Source: Lachnospiraceae bacterium (GTDB lineage: Bacteria > Bacillota > Clostridia > Lachnospirales > Lachnospiraceae). Taken from it: a stretch of 64,000 nucleotides of DNA. Under the pieces are notes generated by a model that was not told the DNA's origin, did not search any database, and saw only the letters and a list, made by a program, of their open reading frames with translations. How positions within the stretch are numbered: position 1 is the stretch's first letter; each line of letters starts with the position of its first letter. The stretch covers positions 62,001-126,000 of the forward strand of contig QOUV01000001.1 in the NCBI GenBank assembly GCA_003862155.1. The letters are read 5' to 3'. Positions 9,347 through 18,700 of this stretch are shown here, piece by piece. The translations under genes and the position numbers were made by a program.

Positions 9347-9408
9347 CTTGTTCCTCCTTTTTCTAATGCCGCGGAAGGGACATAAAAACAGGCCGCACCG
9401 CGCAGAGA

Positions 9409-11028
9409 TCAGATCCCAAGTTCCTGCATCACTGCGCGGATACCCCGCTTATTGTAAATATCCCTGTAATATGCGACTTCTTCGTTTATCAGTCGGTCGA
9501 TGACCCTTATCCCTAAAAGTTCGACCGGCGCCTTGTCATCAGTTAAAATGTACTTTCCACCGTCCTGCTTTACAAGGTCACCTGACACCGTACTCATCAT
9601 CTGCCTGAAATCATCATTTTCTGAAGAAATAGAAAGATTCGTCTCGAGATTTTCCCTGATGCCTGTATCAGTACTCGCGAAGAGCTCCCTGTTCGTGGTG
9701 CCCTCGACATCTGCCGTATAGACAGCCGGAAAAACAGTCTTTATCGTATCAGTCAGGTAGTCGGTGATAGAGCCTTTCGACTGACCGCGCATGTTCATAT
9801 TTACGACCATTACGCCGCCATCATTTAAATGGGACTTAACCATTTTAAAGAATTCAACTGATGACATCTGGAACGGGATCGTAATGTCCTGATACGCATC
9901 TACCATTATCACGTCGTATTTTTTATCAATCGCATTGAGGTACGCCCTGCCGTCATATGTCACGACCTTCGTGCTCTTCGGCTCGTCAAAATATTTTCTC
10001 GCGAGATCTGTGATCTTCTGGTCGATCTCTACTCCTTCGCAGCGCACGTTCGGCAGGTACTCCCTGCACTGGTGTGCAAAAGTGCCGGACCCCATCCCAA
10101 GTATCAGGACATCCTGCCTCTTAGCAGCATCCCGAGTCATCAGTGGCGCTGCCATGGCGTAGTCGTAATACATGCCTGTCAGGCTCTTTTTCTTGTTGTA
10201 AATGGACTGCACTCCGAAGAGCACGTTAGTCGAAAGCGCGACCTGCTGGCCGTCATCCTTTACGCGAAGGTAATTGTAAATGCTCTCACCCTCGTATTTT
10301 ACACCTTCTTTCGACTCCCAGAACGCGAAATCAGTCTGGTGTCCGAAGACTATACACAGTGCAAATATAAGGCAGGAAGCTATGATTTTTTTCTTATGCT
10401 GCGAAAATCCTATGCTTATAAAATATATGACCGAAAGAGCTATAAGTATCCCGGAAAATATCAAAAACGTGATGTTCGTCCCGACAGCCGGTATCGTCAC
10501 AAACGTCGGCATAAATGTGCCGATGATGCTTCCGATCGTGTTTGCAGCTCCGAGCGTTCCGACTATTTTTCCGTTGTCCTCGAGGCTTCCCATCGTGTAC
10601 TTCGCGAGCGATGGAGTGACAGTACCCAGGAGAAACAGTGGAAATACAAAGACGACCATGCAGACTACAAATGCCGCAATGATCAAAAATCCGTGGCTAA
10701 CTTTAAAAATAAGGAGAGCTGATATTCCGATGATGACATATTTTCCAACGACCGGGATCAGTGCGAGCCAGATCGCGGCTATAAGTATCCTTCTGTAGAG
10801 CTTGTCCGGGTCCGGGTCCTTGTCAGCTGATCTGCCTCCGTAGACATTTCCAAGCGCCATCGCGATCATAATGGTTCCTATAATTATCGTCCACACTATC
10901 TGTGACGACGAAAAATAAGGGCTTATAAGTCTCTGTGCCCCGATCTCCACGGCCATCAGAGCCATCCCGGAGAAAAACTCCGTCAGGTAGAGGTACGCTT
11001 TGTTTTTCAGGATTTTTCTTTCTTTCAT
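9409..11028 (-). CDS. Membrane-anchored spermidine-synthase-like protein
   Basis: The N-terminal half (about residues 12-215) has several hydrophobic helices. The C-terminal half is a Rossmann methyltransferase/aminopropyltransferase fold with LILGMGSGTFAHQCREYLP, EGVEIDQKI and YDVIMVDAYQD. This architecture is known as fused spermidine synthase. The catalytic residues of true aminopropyltransferases are not clearly conserved, so activity is uncertain. I choose ATG 11028 (MKERKILKNKAYLYL, 539 residues); an in-frame TTG at 11064 lies exactly on a predicted -35 box. There is no Shine-Dalgarno sequence and the -10 element is only 7 bp from this ATG, so the mRNA may be leaderless. Confidence 0.8.
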   Translation of the reverse strand: MKERKILKNKAYLYLTEFFSGMALMAVEIGAQRLISPYFSSSQIVWTIIIGTIMIAMALGNVYGGRSADKDPDPDKLYRRILIAAIWLALIPVVGKYVIIGISALLIFKVSHGFLIIAAFVVCMVVFVFPLFLLGTVTPSLAKYTMGSLEDNGKIVGTLGAANTIGSIIGTFMPTFVTIPAVGTNITFLIFSGILIALSVIYFISIGFSQHKKKIIASCLIFALCIVFGHQTDFAFWESKEGVKYEGESIYNYLRVKDDGQQVALSTNVLFGVQSIYNKKKSLTGMYYDYAMAAPLMTRDAAKRQDVLILGMGSGTFAHQCREYLPNVRCEGVEIDQKITDLARKYFDEPKSTKVVTYDGRAYLNAIDKKYDVIMVDAYQDITIPFQMSSVEFFKMVKSHLNDGGVMVVNMNMRGQSKGSITDYLTDTIKTVFPAVYTADVEGTTNRELFASTDTGIRENLETNLSISSENDDFRQMMSTVSGDLVKQDGGKYILTDDKAPVELLGIRVIDRLINEEVAYYRDIYNKRGIRAVMQELGI

Positions 11029-11035
11029 TTGTATT

Positions 11036-11064
11036 ATTTTAGAATAATAATTGCACTTATGCAA
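11036..11064 (-). promoter_or_regulatory. Promoter abutting the spermidine-synthase-like start codon
   Basis: Minus strand TTGCAT (11059-11064), 17 bp, TAAAAT (11036-11041). The distance from the -10 to ATG 11028 is 7 bp, which places the predicted transcription start on or next to the start codon. Confidence 0.5.
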
Positions 11065-11082
11065 GAAAATACATAAAAAAAA

Positions 11083-11109
11083 GCCGCATCCGGTGTTGCC
11101 GGATACGGC
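11083..11109 (-). terminator. Terminator of the NlpC/P60 gene
   Basis: On the minus strand an 11-bp GC-rich stem with one G-U pair and a short loop is followed by a run of eight T residues. It lies 18 bp after the NlpC/P60 stop. Confidence 0.88.
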
Positions 11110-11126
11110 CTTAAAAATTCTAATAA

Positions 11127-12434
11127 TTACAGTACACGGCGAACTGCTACGATCGAACCAAAGTTTAAGCTTGATGTAATGATACCTAAACGTGAGTTAG
11201 CTGCGTGTACGATACGGCCACCACCAATGTAAATAGCTACATGACCTGGGAAGCAAACGATATCTCCCGGCTGCATATCTGATGTAGAAACAGCACGGCC
11301 AACGCCTCTGTCTGCTCCTGATGAGTGAGGAAGGCCAACACCGAACTTGCTGTAAACGCTCATAACGAATCCTGAGCAATCAGCTCCGCCTGTAAGTGAT
11401 GTGCCGCCCCATCTGTATGGGTTTCCAACGAACTGGCAAGCGTAACTTGCAACTGCGCTTCCATTTCCACCTGAAGGAGCACTGTATGTCTTAGCTGGTG
11501 CTGAACTCTGTGTCTTGGCAGGTGCTGTAGTCTGTGTCTTGGCAGGTGCTGTAGTCTGTGTCTGAGCGGCTGCGGCCTGCTGAGTATGTCTTGTAGTAGT
11601 TCTTGTAGTCTGAGTAGTCGTTCTCTGTGCGGCTGCGGCCTTCTTAGCTGCGGCTGCCTTCTTTGCGTTCTCTTTCTTCTGGTTATCAGCCTTTACAGCT
11701 TCAACTGTCTTAGCATAATGATAAGTACTCTTCACTGTAACATAATCAGCTGCTACATAACCAGTGTCATCACCACTCTGAACCTTGACCCAGTCCTTAT
11801 CCTTGGTGCTTAATACCTTAAGTGATGTACCACCAGGAATCAAATCCACAACATCTGAATTCTTATCAGCTTTCTCTCTGATCTTTAATGTAGTGGTCTT
11901 TACTGAAGCCTTCTTTACAGTGGCACTCTTTACAGCTGACTCACTTCCTACTGTGATGTAGTCGTTCTTGACCCAGCCTGTAACATCCCCTGACTTAATC
12001 TTCGTCCAGCCATTCTTTGTATCAAGAACCTGGCCTACGTTATTGTTATAAATAAGTCCTACAAGCTTCGAGTCAGCATTAGCATGCTTTCTGACATTAG
12101 CATGATCAGAAACCTTAGCGACTGCGAGCTTATCATACTTTGCTTCCTTAGCTGCCTGCTGATCTGCTGCCTGCTGCTCCTTCGCGTCGAGCTGTTCAGA
12201 TGTATCTGAAACTGTCTCTGCAAGTACTCTGCTGACACCTGAAAGAGTCGAGCCTGTACCTGTAACCTGTGCTGCAGCGTTACCTGATGCTGCATCCTCA
12301 GCTGATGCCTCAAGAATAGTAGCGGATGCACCTGCTAAAGGAGCTGCCTGTGCATTGATTGAAGCTCCTGCAAACATGATACCTGCTGAAAGGGTAATTG
12401 CTGCTGCTGCCTGAATTCTACGATTACGATTCAT
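11127..12434 (-). CDS. Secreted SH3-domain NlpC/P60 peptidoglycan endopeptidase
   Basis: A 435-residue exported protein. It has a signal peptide (MNRNRRIQAAAAITLSAGIM, likely cut after INAQA), a coiled Ala/Gln-rich stretch, two bacterial SH3 domains (about residues 100-162 and 173-232; ANVRKHANADSKLVGLIY and LKIREKADKNSDVVDLI), a low-complexity linker rich in Ala, Gln and Thr with repeated APAKTQTT units, and a C-terminal NlpC/P60 domain. Catalytic C353 is in GGADCSGF, with histidines H398 (PGHVAIY) and H410. Such enzymes cut peptide cross-links near gamma-D-Glu in peptidoglycan, and the SH3 domains bind the wall. It is monocistronic, with strong promoters and its own terminator. Confidence 0.95.
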   Translation of the reverse strand: MNRNRRIQAAAAITLSAGIMFAGASINAQAAPLAGASATILEASAEDAASGNAAAQVTGTGSTLSGVSRVLAETVSDTSEQLDAKEQQAADQQAAKEAKYDKLAVAKVSDHANVRKHANADSKLVGLIYNNNVGQVLDTKNGWTKIKSGDVTGWVKNDYITVGSESAVKSATVKKASVKTTTLKIREKADKNSDVVDLIPGGTSLKVLSTKDKDWVKVQSGDDTGYVAADYVTVKSTYHYAKTVEAVKADNQKKENAKKAAAAKKAAAAQRTTTQTTRTTTRHTQQAAAAQTQTTAPAKTQTTAPAKTQSSAPAKTYSAPSGGNGSAVASYACQFVGNPYRWGGTSLTGGADCSGFVMSVYSKFGVGLPHSSGADRGVGRAVSTSDMQPGDIVCFPGHVAIYIGGGRIVHAANSRLGIITSSLNFGSIVAVRRVL

Positions 12435-12454
12435 TTAAACTTTTTCCTCTAATT

Positions 12455-12527
12455 GTTATATTCTACTTAAAATTTATTACAAATTTGTTACGATTGTTAC
12501 TATACACTCTTAGAGGTTTTTTGTCAA
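12455..12527 (-). promoter_or_regulatory. Two tandem promoters of the NlpC/P60 gene
   Basis: Distal promoter: TTGACA (12522-12527), 17 bp, TATAGT (12499-12504). Proximal promoter: TTGTAA (12477-12482), 16 bp, TATAAC (12455-12460). Both read toward the gene at 12434. The distal one is a near-consensus sigma-A promoter. Confidence 0.7.
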
Positions 12528-12660
12528 GTTTTTTCAAAAATTTATGTAAAAAATCCTCGAAATCGCCATATTTTGGGGCAAAATAGCGCATCAGCCACTA
12601 ATTATCGGGCAGTAATTTTTTATTTGCAACCGATTGTGCCAGTTGAAATATCATCGTAAT

Positions 12661-12684
12661 AAACTATTTTTTCGTAAATAGTTT
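12661..12684 (-). terminator. AT-rich inverted repeat downstream of trxB
   Basis: A perfect 9-bp stem (AAACTATTT / AAATAGTTT) with a 6-nt loop lies 12 bp after the trxB stop. It has no GC clamp and no clear T-run on the minus strand, so it is at best a weak terminator or an mRNA end-stabilising hairpin. Confidence 0.3.
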
Positions 12685-12695
12685 CATTTTTATCG

Positions 12696-13607
12696 TCAAT
12701 TACTTAGGTATTTCTGGACGCTCGTCACTGCATTTGCTCCATCCGCTGCAGCTGTGATGACCTGTCTGAGCTGCTTCGTACGAAGGTCTCCTGCCACAAA
12801 AATTCCCGGAATACTTGTGACGCAGTCCTCTCCGGCCGTGATATAGCCCTTTTCATCGGCCTCAGGCAGTCCCGCAATTCCCTCTACATTCGGTTTTGTT
12901 CCGACTGCCATAAAGACTCCATTCACAGGAATAGCCCCTTTTTCACCGGTCTTTTTGTTCTCTGTCTCTACACCTGTAACAGAATTTTCACCGTCAACCT
13001 TTGTTACAATTGTATCAAATACAAATGTAACATTTTCCTTTGAAGCTGCCTCATCTGCTAACGCCTTGGCTCCGCGGAACTCATTTCTCCTGTGTATCAG
13101 ATATACTTTGGAGGCAAACCTCGAAAGGAACGCTGCATCCTCTAAAGCTACGTCTCCGCCTCCTACAACTGCTACATCTTTTCCTCTGAAAAATGCTCCG
13201 TCGCAGGTCGCGCAGTAGGAAACTCCCTTTCCACGAAGCTCATTTTCTCCCGGAACACCGAGCTGTCTGTGATCAGCACCTAGTGCCAGGATTACGGTCT
13301 TCGTCTCGATCCCGCTTCCATCCTGAAGCTTTACGATTTTGGCACTGCCCTTATCCTCTATCTCTACCACCTGGCCATCTTTAAACTCGCAGCCGAGCTT
13401 CTCTGCATGCTCCCTGAACTTCATCCCGAGATCCATGCCATTTACGCCGAGAAGCCCCGGGTAATTGTCGACTCTGTCGGTCGTAGCGATCTGCCCGCCT
13501 CCGATCGGAGTGTTCTCGATCACAACACACTCAAGTCCTGCTCTCTTCGCGTAAATTCCAGCCGTAAGTCCAGCCGGCCCGCTGCCGACGATCACTGTAT
13601 CATACAT
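12696..13607 (-). CDS. trxB: Thioredoxin reductase (NADPH)
   Basis: A 303-residue flavoenzyme that passes electrons from NADPH through FAD to thioredoxin in the cytoplasm. It has the FAD-binding GSGPAGLTAGIYAKRAG near the start, the redox pair C132/C135 (YCATCDGAFF), the NADPH-binding VVGGGDVALEDA and the second FAD motif FVAGDLR. The true start is ATG 13607 (MYDTVIVGSG), 9 bp after GGAG; an open frame extends 32 codons further upstream across a REP-like repeat and is not used. It is transcribed behind a 220-nt leader that contains that repeat. Confidence 0.96.
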   Translation of the reverse strand: MYDTVIVGSGPAGLTAGIYAKRAGLECVVIENTPIGGGQIATTDRVDNYPGLLGVNGMDLGMKFREHAEKLGCEFKDGQVVEIEDKGSAKIVKLQDGSGIETKTVILALGADHRQLGVPGENELRGKGVSYCATCDGAFFRGKDVAVVGGGDVALEDAAFLSRFASKVYLIHRRNEFRGAKALADEAASKENVTFVFDTIVTKVDGENSVTGVETENKKTGEKGAIPVNGVFMAVGTKPNVEGIAGLPEADEKGYITAGEDCVTSIPGIFVAGDLRTKQLRQVITAAADGANAVTSVQKYLSN

Positions 13608-13632
13608 AAAAATTCTCCTTTCCTGGGACACC

Positions 13633-13656
13633 AGGGACGGTTCTTTTTGTCCCATT
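13633..13656 (-). repeat. REP-like inverted repeat, trxB-proximal copy
   Basis: A 24-bp sequence containing GGGACGGTTCTTTTTGTCCC whose exact reverse complement occurs at 14038-14061. Each copy is itself a hairpin (GGGAC/GTCCC). This copy lies 26 bp upstream of the trxB start, beside a second small hairpin (CCTGG-gaca-CCAGG at about 13622-13635). I recall GGGACGGTTCTTTTTGTCCC-type sequences as common dispersed repeats in Clostridia, but this could not be checked here. Confidence 0.8.
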
Positions 13657-14037
13657 ATCTGACAATTTAGAAAATCTTGCCGCAGTGTAATTCGGGTATA
13701 CATGTGTCAAAGTATAACTATTTTTTATTGGCCATGGTAATCTCCCATAGAGTCATTTTACAGCAAGAAACTGTAATTAAATTGTACGCAATTTAATTTA
13801 GCATTCTACCTGTTGTTTGTCAAGTGTCACTCAAATAATTTTTTTCATAAAATTGCCGCCTGGGTCCGGAGATAACACAGGTGGCTCTGCATCAAGAAGC
13901 AGCGCCGCAGATTGAAACGGGCTGGCGGCCTCAGGATTTTTCGTCGTAAACGTGTGCGCTGGCGGCGGCCCGGGTGGCCACCTGCTGAAACTATAATCAC
14001 GTGTCAGCGCCGGTTTGATTTGTCAGAAAATTTCAAA
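13657..14037. other. Non-coding spacer between the REP-like copies
   Basis: No gene is seen in this 380-bp spacer between the cvfB-like gene and trxB. It holds the trxB promoter (13795-13823). On the minus strand there is also a tiny open frame with a good ribosome binding site (GGGAG, then ATG at about 13733, five codons, MANKK). The part nearest the cvfB-like gene (about 13850-14020) is GC-rich with short CTGGCGGC-type repeats and no recognisable feature. Confidence 0.6.
13795..13823 (-). promoter_or_regulatory. Promoter of trxB
   Basis: Minus strand TTGACA (13818-13823), 17 bp, TAAATT (13795-13800). It gives a leader of about 180 nt that includes the proximal REP-like hairpin. Confidence 0.6.
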
Positions 14038-14061
14038 AATGGGACAAAAAGAACCGTCCCT
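14038..14061 (+). repeat. REP-like inverted repeat, copy abutting the cvfB-like stop
   Basis: An exact 24-bp inverted copy of 13633-13656. It begins right at the TAG stop codon (14060-14062) of the upstream minus-strand S1-domain gene, so the two copies frame the whole intergenic region up to the trxB ribosome binding site. Confidence 0.8.
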
Positions 14062-14902
14062 ACTGACCCACTTTGCGGATCCGACCACCTTCGAGCGTTA
14101 TCTTACGCTCCTTGTAGAGGTGCCCGATGGCGCGTTTGAATGCAGCTTTTGAAAGTCCTGTCTCACGCTTGATGACTTCCGGGGAAGCCTTCTCGGTAAA
14201 CGGCAGCACACCGGCGTACGAATCGATTATAGACATGATCTTTGCTCCGTCGTCATCCAGCTCAAGGTAGGCGTCTTTTCGGGTGGTCAGTGTGAGCTTG
14301 CCGTCGGGCTTTACTTCAGTGACACGGAGGGTGAGGACGTCACCTATTTTATAAGAAGAAACATCTTCATGTCTCGGTATCATACCTGAAAAAATATCAT
14401 CGACAGCCACGAATGTACCGAAGTCGTGACCAAACTCGTAGATTCGGCCGCTTACGGTGTCATCTTTCTGGTAAGGGCTGTCGGTGCGCAGGTAGTGGTA
14501 GAGGTGGCGCATCGTGGCGGCAGGACGGCCGGACTTGTCGATGTAGAGGCGTACCAGGACATCATCGCCCTTTTCCGGGCGGCCATTAATCTCGTGGAAC
14601 GGCAGCATCAGATCCTTCGGCAGACCCCAGTCGAGGAAAAGACCGATCTTCGTAACATCGCTTACTTTTAGAACTTTTACCTGGTCTAAAGTGATAAGCG
14701 GCTTGGCCGTTGTCGCGATTGGCCGGTCCCTGCTGTCTAAATAGATAAAAACCCGGATCCGCTCACCAATCTCTGCTCCCTCAGGGATTTCTTTCCGCGG
14801 AAGCAGGACGCTTTTTTCATCGTGGATATTTTCTCTTAAAAGAGCTCCGAACTCCTTGAAACGGGTTATAGTGAGCTCCTGAAATTCACATAATTTAAAC
14901 AT
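14060..14902 (-). CDS. CvfB/YitL-like S1 RNA-binding protein
   Basis: A 280-residue protein with three S1-like beta-barrel segments (VTKIGLFLDWGLPKDLMLPF, FGTFVAVDDIFSGMIPRHED) and a C-terminal winged helix (ETGLSKAAFKRAIGHLYKERKI). This is the architecture of CvfB (YitL), an RNA-binding regulator of virulence and protease genes in Staphylococcus; the role here is not known. The start is probably ATG 14902 (MFKLCEFQELTITRF), overlapping the end of the upstream glycosyltransferase gene by 8 bp, which suggests translational coupling. Its stop codon is the first base triplet of a REP-like repeat. Confidence 0.88.
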   Translation of the reverse strand: MFKLCEFQELTITRFKEFGALLRENIHDEKSVLLPRKEIPEGAEIGERIRVFIYLDSRDRPIATTAKPLITLDQVKVLKVSDVTKIGLFLDWGLPKDLMLPFHEINGRPEKGDDVLVRLYIDKSGRPAATMRHLYHYLRTDSPYQKDDTVSGRIYEFGHDFGTFVAVDDIFSGMIPRHEDVSSYKIGDVLTLRVTEVKPDGKLTLTTRKDAYLELDDDGAKIMSIIDSYAGVLPFTEKASPEVIKRETGLSKAAFKRAIGHLYKERKITLEGGRIRKVGQ

Positions 14903-15659
14903 TGCTATTCCCAAATTTTCTCAGGCCTGCAATCCCCCACTGCACGAGGTTTGCCGAAGCCCTGAATGGATTTAAGTGCAGATAGTCCCTGTAAAAATGC
15001 CACTGCACCTTTATCAGTTTTTTCTTGTTGCCTGTCGTGGAGGTGTCAAGCACCCTGTAACGGGCAAGTACCTTCTGGTTTCCATATGCTACACCGGTCT
15101 TTTTGACGCAGTCTATCCAATACGCGTAGTCGTCTCTCAGGCTTTTCAATTCCTCTCTCAGATAGACCTTACCGTAGGTACCGGCATCGTAGAGCCCTGT
15201 CAGGCAGCCTATCCGGTTCATCACATACATATCCTTCAATGTGATGACTGGCTTAGCCACGTCCACTTTTCCAAAGACTTTTGAATCTGCGTCGATATGA
15301 GCGTAACTTGAGCAGACGACCGCAGCATTTTTTTCTTTTAAAAATGATACCTGCGACGATAAAAAGTCCGGATTCCAAAGATCATCAGCGTCGAGAAGCG
15401 CAATGTATCGGCCGTTCGCATGCTCAATGCCATTATTTCTGGCCTTTGCAGAGCCTCCGTTCGGCTGGTTGATAAGAGTAATCCGCGGATCTTTTGCCGC
15501 ATAGGATGAGACAATATCGCAGGAGTTGTCCGATGAGCCGTCGTTTACGATTATCATCTCCCAGTCCGTGTAGTCCTGGGCGAGCACTGACTCAATCGTC
15601 TCCCCAACATATTTCGCACCGTTGTAGCACGGCGTTATAATAGATACTTTTTCATTCAT
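14895..15659 (-). CDS. Family 2 glycosyltransferase
   Basis: A 254-residue GT-A fold enzyme. It begins VSIITPCYNGAKYVGETIES, has MIIVNDGSSDNS, the NQPNGGSAKARNNGIEHANG loop and the metal-binding LLDADDLW. It transfers a sugar from an NDP-sugar to an unknown acceptor, probably in the cytoplasm on an envelope polymer, since there is no membrane segment. It lies after rpoC and its terminator in the same direction and overlaps the cvfB-like start. The donor sugar cannot be predicted. Confidence 0.92.
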   Translation of the reverse strand: MNEKVSIITPCYNGAKYVGETIESVLAQDYTDWEMIIVNDGSSDNSCDIVSSYAAKDPRITLINQPNGGSAKARNNGIEHANGRYIALLDADDLWNPDFLSSQVSFLKEKNAAVVCSSYAHIDADSKVFGKVDVAKPVITLKDMYVMNRIGCLTGLYDAGTYGKVYLREELKSLRDDYAYWIDCVKKTGVAYGNQKVLARYRVLDTSTTGNKKKLIKVQWHFYRDYLHLNPFRASANLVQWGIAGLRKFGNSNV

Positions 15660-15672
15660 ATTTTTTAAAAAA

Positions 15673-15696
15673 GCCCGCCAGCAAACGCCAGCGGGC
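15673..15696 (-). terminator. Terminator after rpoC
   Basis: On the minus strand a 10-bp stem with two G-U pairs and a 4-nt loop is followed by six T residues. It lies between the rpoC stop and the family 2 glycosyltransferase start, closing the rpoBC transcript. Confidence 0.85.
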
Positions 15697-15710
15697 CAGA
15701 TAAATTTCTA

Positions 15711-18700
15711 TTAATCTATGTCTATGGTGTCAGAATCTTCCTCAACCGGAGTCTCTTCCTCGACAAGATCCTCCTCGTCTCCGTTGCCATTCAGGATCTC
15801 GGTCTCATAGTCGGTATTCAGCTTGATATCTCTGTAACGCTTCATACCGGTACCAGCCGGGATAAGTTTTCCGATGATAACGTTTTCCTTGAGTCCCTCG
15901 AGGTGATCGACCTTTCCTTTGATGGCGGCATCGGTAAGAACCCTTGTCGTCTCCTGGAAAGATGCGGCCGACAGGAACGAATCTGTAGCAAGAGCGGCCT
16001 TCGTGATTCCGAGAAGTACACGCTCGCCCTTAGCAGGCTCTTTTCCCTCTGCTTCGAGCTTTTCATTGACATCCTCATACTCGAGGAAATCAACCTGGCT
16101 GCCTGGAAGGAATTCTGAGTCGCCGGCATCGTCGATGTGAACCTTTCTCATCATCTGGTGTACGATGACCTCGATATGCTTATCGGAAATATCAACACCC
16201 TGAAGTCTGTACACACGCTGAACTTCCTGAAGGATATAGTTCTGAACGGCTTCAATGCCCTTGACATCGAGAAGATCGTGCGGGTTGATTGAACCAGCTG
16301 TAAGCGGATCTCCTGCTTCTACGTGCTGTCCATCGGCAATGCTGATGTGGCTTCCGTATACGATAAGGTATGTCTTTGTATCTCCGTTCGGAGCTACTAC
16401 ATCGATCTCCTGGTGGTTCTTGTCATCACGGATATGAGCTGTACCAGAAATCTCAGTGATGATAGCCATTCCTTTAGGCCTGCGGGCCTCGAAAAGCTCC
16501 TCAACTCGAGGAAGACCCTGGGTGATATCTGTTCCGGCAACACCGCCTGAGTGGAAGGTACGCATTGTAAGCTGTGTACCAGGCTCACCAATGGACTGGG
16601 CTGCGATGATACCAACAGCCTCGCCGACCTGAACAGGCTGACCAGTAGCCATGTTGGCGCCGTAGCACTTAGCACAGATACCATTCTTGCAGCGGCATGT
16701 AAGGATATTTCTGATCTTTACGCGTGTAAGAGGCTTTCCGTCCTTGTCAACACCATTGGTGCAGATAGCTTCTGCACGGGCAGGAGTGATCATGTGGTCG
16801 GCCTTTACAATGACATTGCCATCCTTGTCGCAGATAGTCTCGGCAGCGTAGCGGCCTGTGATACGGTCCTGAAGGCTCTCTACGAGCTCTTTGCCGTTCA
16901 TGAAGGCGCTTACATACATGCCAGGGATTTCCTTTCCTGTACCCTCGTTGCAGTCATTCTCGCGAATGATAAGCTCCTGAGATACATCGACCATTCGTCT
17001 GGTAAGGTAACCGGAATCTGCAGTACGGAGAGCGGTATCGGACATTCCTTTACGGGCTCCATGTGCTGACATGAAGTACTCGAGTACGTCGAGACCTTCA
17101 CGGAAGTTCGACTTGATAGGCATCTCGATAGTATGACCTGTAGTATCGGCCATAAGTCCACGCATACCAGCGAGCTGTTTGATCTGCTTATCAGAACCAC
17201 GGGCTCCAGAATCGGCCATCATGTAGATCTCGTTCTGTTCTTCAAGTCCATTCAGAAGGTCGTCTGTAAGTTCCTTATCTGTCTTCTCCCAGGTCTCAAT
17301 GACTTCCTTATAACGCTCACCTTCTGTAAGGAGACCTCTTCTGTATTTCTTATTGATGACGTCAACTGTCTTCTCTGCACCGGCAATAAGCTCTGGCTTC
17401 TGAGGCGGCACAGTCATATCTGAAATAGAAACTGACAGAGATGAGAGTGTGCAGTACTTGTAACCAAATGCCTTGATATCATCGAGTACCTCGGCTGTCC
17501 TTGTAGCACCATGCTTACGCATAACTCTCTCGAGAATAGCCTTGATATCCTTCTTCTTTACAAGCTTATCGACTTCGAGCTTAAGTTCGTTGCCCGGAAT
17601 GCTTCTGTCTACGAATCCAAGATCCTGAGGTACCTTCTCATTGAGGAGGAAACGTCCAAGAGTAGATTCGATAAGTCCGGAGAGCTTTCTGCCGTCCGGC
17701 ATAGTCTTCTCTACACGGACTTTGATCAGAGCGTGCCAATCGAGCTCGTCATTCTCATGAGCAAGAATTGCCTCGTTCATACTCTTGAAGATCTTGCCCT
17801 CACCCTTTACGCCTTTACGGATCTGAGTCATGTAATAAATACCGAGGACGATATCCTGTCCAGGTACGGCTACAACTCCGCCATCCGAAGGCTTTAAGAG
17901 GTTATTTGGTGAGAGGAGCATAAAACGGCACTCTGCCTGTGCTTCCTGTGTAAGAGGAAGGTGGACAGCCATCTGGTCTCCATCGAAATCGGCATTGAAT
18001 GCTGCGCAGACCATAGGAGAAAGTCTTATGGCCTTTCCTTCGATGAGGATAGGTTCAAATGCCTGGATACCAAGTCTGTGGAGTGTCGGGGCACGGTTCA
18101 GCATAACCGGGTGCTCCTTGATGACATCCTCAAGAACATCCCAGACTCTAGGATCGTTCTGCTTCTCGACCATCTTCTTGGCATTCTTAATATTCTGAGC
18201 AATGCCTGTATGAACAAGCTCTCTCATAACGAAAGGCTTGAACAGCTCGATAGCCATCTCCTTTGGAAGACCACACTGATACATCTTGAGGTCTGGTCCA
18301 ACGACGATAACGGAACGGCCTGAATAGTCGACACGTTTTCCGAGAAGGTTCTGACGGAATCTTCCGTTCTTACCTTTGAGCATGTCTGACAGTGACTTTA
18401 AGGCTCTGTTTCCAGGTCCTGTGACAGCTCTGCCACGGCGGCCGTTATCGATTAAGGCATCGACAGCTTCCTGAAGCATACGCTTCTCATTTCTGATAAT
18501 GATATCTGGAGCTGCAAGCTCAAGAAGTCTTCTCAGACGGTTATTTCTATTGATGATTCTTCTGTACAGATCGTTCAGATCAGATGTGGCAAATCTGCCG
18601 CCGTCCAGCTGAACCATAGGACGAAGATCTGGCGGGATGACTGGAAGTACATTCAGGATCATCCACTCAGGCCTGTTTCCAGAGTTGCGGAAAGCCTCGA

